Below, piece by piece: positions 59,411 through 64,000 of a stretch of DNA of 64,000 nt (positions are counted from its first letter, which is position 1; each line of letters starts with the position of its first letter). The stretch lies in the NCBI GenBank assembly GCA_025617375.2, contig JAMYGW020000003.1, positions 2,542,001 through 2,606,000 of the forward strand. The letters are read 5' to 3'. This stretch comes from Acarospora socialis. Lineage: Eukaryota > Ascomycota > Lecanoromycetes > Acarosporales > Acarosporaceae. The notes under the pieces were generated by a model, which had not been told where the DNA came from, did no database searches, and was given only the letters and a program-made list of their open reading frames with translations. The translations under genes and the position numbers were made by a program.

Positions 59411-60224
59411 TTACTGCTTCTGTCGAGTCTGAATTCGACTCACTGCTCGTGCCAGTCTGTGCATGACCGCACTCCAACACAACGCGAGTATGACGCACAA
59501 GGGCAAATATGTCTGTATACCGCTCATCAGGCTCGGAGAGAAAAGATGGGCGGTGATGGCCGCGGATGCCAGTCCTAAGACAAGGAAATAACTCTGGTAT
59601 CGATCGTCCAGATGGCTGTGATAGATCGCGAGGCCGAGCATGGCGACTGAGAACCATTTCATGACTAGCACGGGTGGCGAGGGTTCTTCGATCACATCGA
59701 GCCAGATTCGTTGTCGCCATTTGTTCCATTTCCATGTCTGTGCAGATCGTTAGCGCAACTGACTTGAGAGCCGCAAACGAGACATGCCTCTTCAGATGTT
59801 ATGTTCAATGTCCTCCACAAACTGCTCGACAAATTGCGTAGCATTGTCGCCCGTTGCGTGCTGTTAGAGAAAAGACTCATCCTGCACCTGTTTGGTGTCT
59901 GCTTGAACGTCGTAAAACCACGCTCGAGATGACCGATACCGTCCTCTACCTCAAACCTCGATTCCTTTAGCGCCTTAATGAGTTCCTCCAATCCTGGTGG
60001 TCTTGCATTCGTCCTTTCTTGCATTTCTTCCACTGCGTTTAAGATCTTTGTTGCGATCAGAAAAGTTCTCTGGGTTCTCTCAGACAACCTACATTCATTC
60101 CTCCATAACCCTCGCATAGTTTTCGCACTTGCCTCGGGTTCAACGATTGTGTCTGAAGATATTTTGTCACGGTGTTACGACCGTCTCCGCAGGAGTACCA
60201 GCACGTATACATGGTACAATCCAT
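59411..60224 (-). CDS. Membrane protein of unknown family
   Basis: A three-exon reading (60224-60093, 60045-59779, 59737-59411) gives 241 residues. The first exon is Cys-rich (MDCTMYTCWYSCGDGR); the middle part is helical and charged (ILNAVEEMQERTNARPP, LKESRFEVEDGIGHLERG). A Trp-rich amphipathic stretch (TWKWNKWRQRIWLDV) leads into three likely membrane segments (MKWFSVAMLGLAIYH, SYFLVLGLASAAITAHLF, TYLPLCVILALCWSAVM) and a basic end (RAVSRIQTRQKQ). Introns are short (47 and 41 bases) but in phase. The C-terminal exon is the surest part; exon 1 is the least certain. It diverges from the Est1-type membrane protein, which has a similar soluble-then-membrane plan. No family recognised. Confidence 0.55.
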
Positions 60225-60954
60225 GGTCAGAGCTGGCGTGGCATTTAGGTGCAATGATGTCTGTGAATTTCGTCTGTCTGCAAAACATCTCAGTCCGGGA
60301 CAATCTATGCTGCCCCAGTTGTCCGATGCGGTGTTTCTTGGATGTTTGACGGAATGACAGCCAAACCACGACATCAGAGCCGCCCCAGTCTTGTACCACG
60401 TATCAGAGCCGCAGAGTGCAAGGCTTTGCATCCGTCCAAACGTTGCTGTTCGAGGCAAACGAGGCAAACGAGGCAAACGAGGCAAACGAGGCAACGAGGC
60501 TGATATTCTCCACTAGGTCCACCACCTATCGCAGCTCACAACACCCACACCTACGTAAGGCCTCAGGTGAGGTCGGTACAGTCTGGCCGCATTGTCAAGC
60601 TAGCCATATCCGATGCCGACGTATCGTAATAAAACATTTGATACATTCATTTCGACGAGGCAGTGTTCTTTTATTAACGCGTTCGTCGAATGGAGGTATG
60701 CCTTACACACAAATCACACACCAGTGACACCAGTGACACCACCCGTTCTTGTCAGAGCCCCATCAATGCAAATATGTCAGAATAATCCTTCTACTACTAC
60801 ATCTACTACGCAGGATTGGGTCTCACCTGAGAACTATTTCCTTGTCTTGACTTTCTTCCATTGACAGACAGTTACGGCCCACCACCTTTGGCGGTGCCTA
60901 CGTCCACCGTCAACATATCTGCACGGTTGACGAAGTCGAAAGGCTGACCGCAAG
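60225..60954. promoter_or_regulatory. Divergent region with short tandem repeats
   Basis: 730 bases between two divergent genes. It holds a head-to-tail array of a nine-base unit GGCAAACGA (about 60455-60500, four full copies plus part) and two copies of CCAGTGACA near 60721-60740. The array gives a Pro-Arg-Leu run in a 145-codon minus-strand frame, which I regard as artefact. No other gene is supported. Confidence 0.55.
60455..60500. repeat. Tandem array of GGCAAACGA
   Basis: The unit GGCAAACGA (equivalently CGAGGCAAA) recurs without interruption about four to five times, with the last copy shortened to GGCAACGAGG. A nine-base period keeps any reading frame. It lies in the promoter interval between the two membrane-protein genes, about 230 bases upstream of one and 450 bases upstream of the other. 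Confidence 0.85.
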
Positions 60955-63396
60955 ATGCCCGCAGTTGAAGAGCCGCATTGCGGGCATGCGGCCTGCGAAG
61001 ACAATCTATCATTTACAAGCAGACAACATCGACGATTGTGCGTTGCGGGCGTTGAGCGATGGTCGGAGACGATGAACTTCCAGGTACCCCCTGATTGCAA
61101 TCATGCTCTACGTCCTCCCATACTGACCGAGAACCTCTGTTGGGAACAGGAGCAGGCCACGAACAGCCTCAGCACACTAAGGCACACTTTCAGGCTGAAG
61201 AAATGCCTACCAGGCGCGGACGAATTCTTTGCGGACACTTTATCCAAGCATCGGCCGAAGGCGAGGGGACCCAAGGCCTGCTCTAGCAACGATGAGTATG
61301 AGCGGGCAGAGTTTATACAAACATCATCGCCGCCATATCAGACGAAAAGCAGCTCGGTCAAGACCAGATGGACCCTTACTGACCCTTCTACGCTTGATCA
61401 GGCAAGGACCGAAGCCCGCTCACTCAAGGATGATCCCAGATTGATGCTCCAGCCCGAGTCAAGACCAATCTCACAAGAACAGCTTGTTGCAGAAGTCAAA
61501 GCCATATACGCGGGGCTCACTATGGTTGAGGCCAAGTGTATTGAGATTGATAGCAAGCAAGCGGTGTCTGGGCAAGATCTCGGAAACCAACAGTCCAAGC
61601 TGAGCCATAACCAATGGCAGGCTTTGATAGCCTTGCATCGGACCCTTCTCCGTGAACATCACGACTTCTTCTTGGCCTCCCAGCATCCTTCTGCAAGTCC
61701 AGCTTTAAAACGCCTTGCAGCCAAATATACTATACCTGCCCGTATGTGGCGTCACGGCATTCACAACTTCCTCGAGCTCCTCAGACATCGATTGCCAGAC
61801 TCATTAGAGCACAGACTTACGTTCATATATCTCGCCTACTCGATGATGGCACTTCTATATGAAGCCGTTCCCGCTTTCGAGGACACCTGGATCGAGTGTC
61901 TTGGTGATATTGGGAGATACCGTATGGCCATCGAGGATGAAGATATTCGCAATCGAGACATCTGGTCGGGAGTTGCCCGGTTCTGGTATAGCAAAGCATC
62001 AGAGAAGTCCGCAGCAACTGGCAGATTACATCATCATCTGGCAATCTTGGCCCGGCCTAACGTTACGCAACAGTGGAGTCTGTACGGTCGGGCGCTCCTC
62101 GGGGGCCTGTATTCCAAGAAGGAAGATCTTGCTAGGCAGAAGGATGACGCCCCTTTTGGTGCTACTGGTAGAAAGATACAGTTCCCATTGAGCATATCGG
62201 GTTGGACGATGCTATGGATTGGGTCTTTTCTTGGCATGACTGCTCTTTGCAGCCCATTGGCTCTTCAATACGGTTGGCCCCAAAACCACCTGGTTACTCG
62301 CCTTCTATATCTTCTACTGGCTTCGTGTGCACCTTGCTACGTAACTGCGTGTATCGAAGCGATAGCATCTGGGGGTACTTTAGCTTTTGCCTCTAAGCCA
62401 GGTCTGAGCAGAAAATGCATTCGCGATGCGGCAAAGATCTGCGGTCCAGAAGACAAGCGGAAACTGGTCCAAGGGCTCCAACAACTCCATGAACCCGCGG
62501 CTGCAACCAGCGACACAACCGACACAGACACTGCCTTGAAGAGGGTTGACATTTCCTTCTCTATAAATGTTGCTGGCACGCAAGTAGCTTGTGACCCTGG
62601 GGTTACGGGCCTGTTGGGTCGGAGTTTACGGGCTACTGTCACACGCGCATATACTCTGTTGCGCGGTCCCAGCTTGTCTGCTCGACTTATTCGACCTAGC
62701 AGGACCTGCGGTCTTGCTGTGTGGTTACTATCTATGCGACGTGTTTCGGCTGTGGCCGTTCTGCCAGGAGACTTGAGCGCAGTGACTCCAACATTTCACG
62801 CCGCAACAGGGCGATCCCCAGCATTTTCTGAATGGTCCTTTCCCATCCTTTGTGTCGTGATACTAGCCATATGTTGGTTCTTCGCGAGGTTGAAGAGATG
62901 GGAGCCATCAAATATACTGGGGACTTGGGCTGCGATATACTGGTACTTGTGGTTGTATCTCATCCGATATGCAGATATCTCTCCATGGTACCCATGGTCG
63001 TAAGTCAATGCATTTGTCTGTACCCTAACATCACTGATCTATGCAAATAGGATTTGGGGCATGGGAACAATAATCCTACTATGTTTCATTCGATTGGGAT
63101 TTCAAAACAACGTGCTGTTCCTTAGCTCCGTCACCGCAATTCCTGTCACCATGGGGGCCGTCGGGTATCTACCTGACCTTCGAAGCGACCACCTAGCTGC
63201 GTTCCCACCCTGCTTCAATGTTAGCCTGGCGTTCTGGATCTTCGCAGCCCCGGTCCTAATTCGCATGGGGGGCTCCCTCATTCATCAGGCCTGTCACCTG
63301 GGGGTCTTCCTGGGCCGCCACATTCGTGGTGTTGTACGTCGGCTGAGAGTCCCGTGGCATCCGGAGGAGGAGTTACCGCTGCATCGGCGTGACTGA
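60955..63396 (+). CDS. Est1-type domain protein with C-terminal membrane segments
   Basis: Two exons (60955-62999, 63051-63396) give 796 residues. Residues about 180-370 match the Est1-type DNA/RNA-binding, helical-repeat domain found in an expanded group of fungal proteins related to Smg7/Ebs1: LTMVEAKCIEIDSKQ, HHDFFLASQHPSASPALKRL, PARMWRHGIHNFLELLRHRL, AFEDTWIECLGDIGRYRMAI and RLHHHLAILARP. After RPNV it departs from the group. The second half holds about six or more hydrophobic segments (MLWIGSFLGMTALCSPLAL, LYLLLASCAPCYVTACIEA, FPILCVVILAICWFFARL, WAAIYWYLWLYLIRYA, and in exon 2 MGTIILLCFIRLGF and VSLAFWIFAAPVLI). Joining a supposed RNA-decay or telomere type domain to a membrane domain is unusual; the function is unknown. 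Confidence 0.82.
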
Positions 63397-63424
63397 GATA
63401 TGGTGCCCACCGTCTAGTCAAACC

Positions 63425-63700
63425 ATGTACTGGGTAACGCCGACTAAATTCCTGACCTCCAAAGCGACAGTCTCACCGCTTTCTCCGCTCGACTCCGACC
63501 TCAGCCTTGCACTCTGGATTTTCGCAGTCCCATTTACAGCTTGTCTGAAACTTCCTTCCCCCGTCACACCTCTCTCACCTACGGGACTTTTTGGGTCACT
63601 CCATTCGTCCTTCTGTACACCCAATGCGAGTACCGTGGCATATACATGTAGGGCATGAGTTGCCACTGCACGGCCGCAACGGAGACGTGGTCACGCGGTG
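63425..63700 (+). pseudogene. Decayed tandem copy of the 3' end of the Est1-type membrane gene
   Basis: Sequence here is colinear with 63142-63417 at a constant offset of 282-283 bases. Shared blocks include CTGACCT, AAGCGAC, AGCCT-G, CTGGAT-TTCGCAG-CCC and GAGT-CCGTGGCAT. In one frame the copy reads LSLALWIFAVP where the gene reads VSLAFWIFAAP. The remainder is diverged and does not keep one frame, so it is a pseudo-exon left by a local duplication. Confidence 0.6.
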
Positions 63701-64000
63701 TATAGAATCCACTACGACACGCTTCTGAAAGGAACGACACTTTACGTTTCACTCAGCTTGGAGTGGTCTTTCGTGCGAATATTAATGCAGCGAGGCTTTC
63801 AGGTTTGGAAATCGGCGTTGGGGTAACGAGACAGAAGTATTTCTTTCCAGACTCCTTGACCAGCCGGTCATGGCTTGTGCTCAAGCGCCACAATGTACAG
63901 AGTAAGAGTACGGTAGTGGAGGGAACATCTCGGATGGAAAGCGGTATGGCCACTTCACCGTGCGGTCAACTCGAGCGCATACTTGCTCGCAGTAGTTACC
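63701..64000. other. Right edge, nothing recognised
   Basis: The last 300 bases contain a 66-codon minus-strand frame (63753-63953) without family signal. A gene continuing outside the window cannot be excluded. Confidence 0.35.

Noticed and set aside
60057-60494. 145-codon minus-strand frame starting with a Pro-Arg-Leu run
   Set aside because: Its start comes from the tandem repeat; only the part inside exon 1 of the unknown membrane protein is used, in a spliced reading.

Overview
The window is nuclear DNA of a filamentous ascomycete (Pezizomycotina; class not resolved). The evidence is about 27 recognisable protein genes on both strands, nearly all with GT-AG introns of 41-155 bases, typical fungal gene families (acid trehalase, flavocytochrome b2, SRPK kinase, Slt11, Cwc26, Mzm1, zuotin, Brl1/Brr6, Lunapark, a GRIP golgin, an Ist2-type TMEM16 protein), and one AT-rich, mutation-scarred retrotransposon block next to normal gene-rich DNA.

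Layout. 1-4775 is an AT-rich island holding two nested copies of one Ty3/Gypsy family, both long dead, in opposite orientation. A GC-rich 95-base hairpin (4844-4938) marks the return to normal DNA. From 5.2 to 12.3 kb lie NC2-beta, a short-chain dehydrogenase, an F-box protein and a Tda3-like FAD oxidoreductase. From 12.7 to 24.6 kb lie secreted acid trehalase, the SMC5/6 ubiquitin ligase subunit Nse1, a DUF427 protein, an aromatic amino acid decarboxylase and the glycine cleavage P-protein. From 25.3 to 43.7 kb lie a two-repeat protein of unknown role, Lunapark and the GRIP golgin as a divergent pair, an SRPK kinase, Cwc26 and an alkyltransferase-like DNA repair protein as a divergent pair, a secreted metallopeptidase, a small acidic protein and Brl1/Brr6. 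From 44.3 to 58.1 kb lie an Ist2/anoctamin protein, a metallophosphoesterase, a flavocytochrome b2 with a peroxisomal-type C-terminus, Slt11, Mzm1 and zuotin (divergent pair) and a rhodanese-tyrosine phosphatase. The right end (59.4-63.7 kb) is accessory: a membrane protein of unknown family diverging from a protein that joins an Est1-type domain to several membrane segments, followed by a decayed tandem copy of its 3' end.

Most genes are housekeeping and independent of each other. Links visible in the layout are head-to-head pairs that could share promoters (Lunapark/golgin, Cwc26/alkyltransferase-like protein, Mzm1/zuotin, DUF427/decarboxylase). I see no secondary-metabolite cluster, rRNA, tRNA or CRISPR array. 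The least explained parts are the right-end membrane pair, the island's base composition, the unusually long first intron of NC2-beta, and the two-repeat protein. All exon borders below were read by eye; the combined exons of every gene give an open frame divisible by three.
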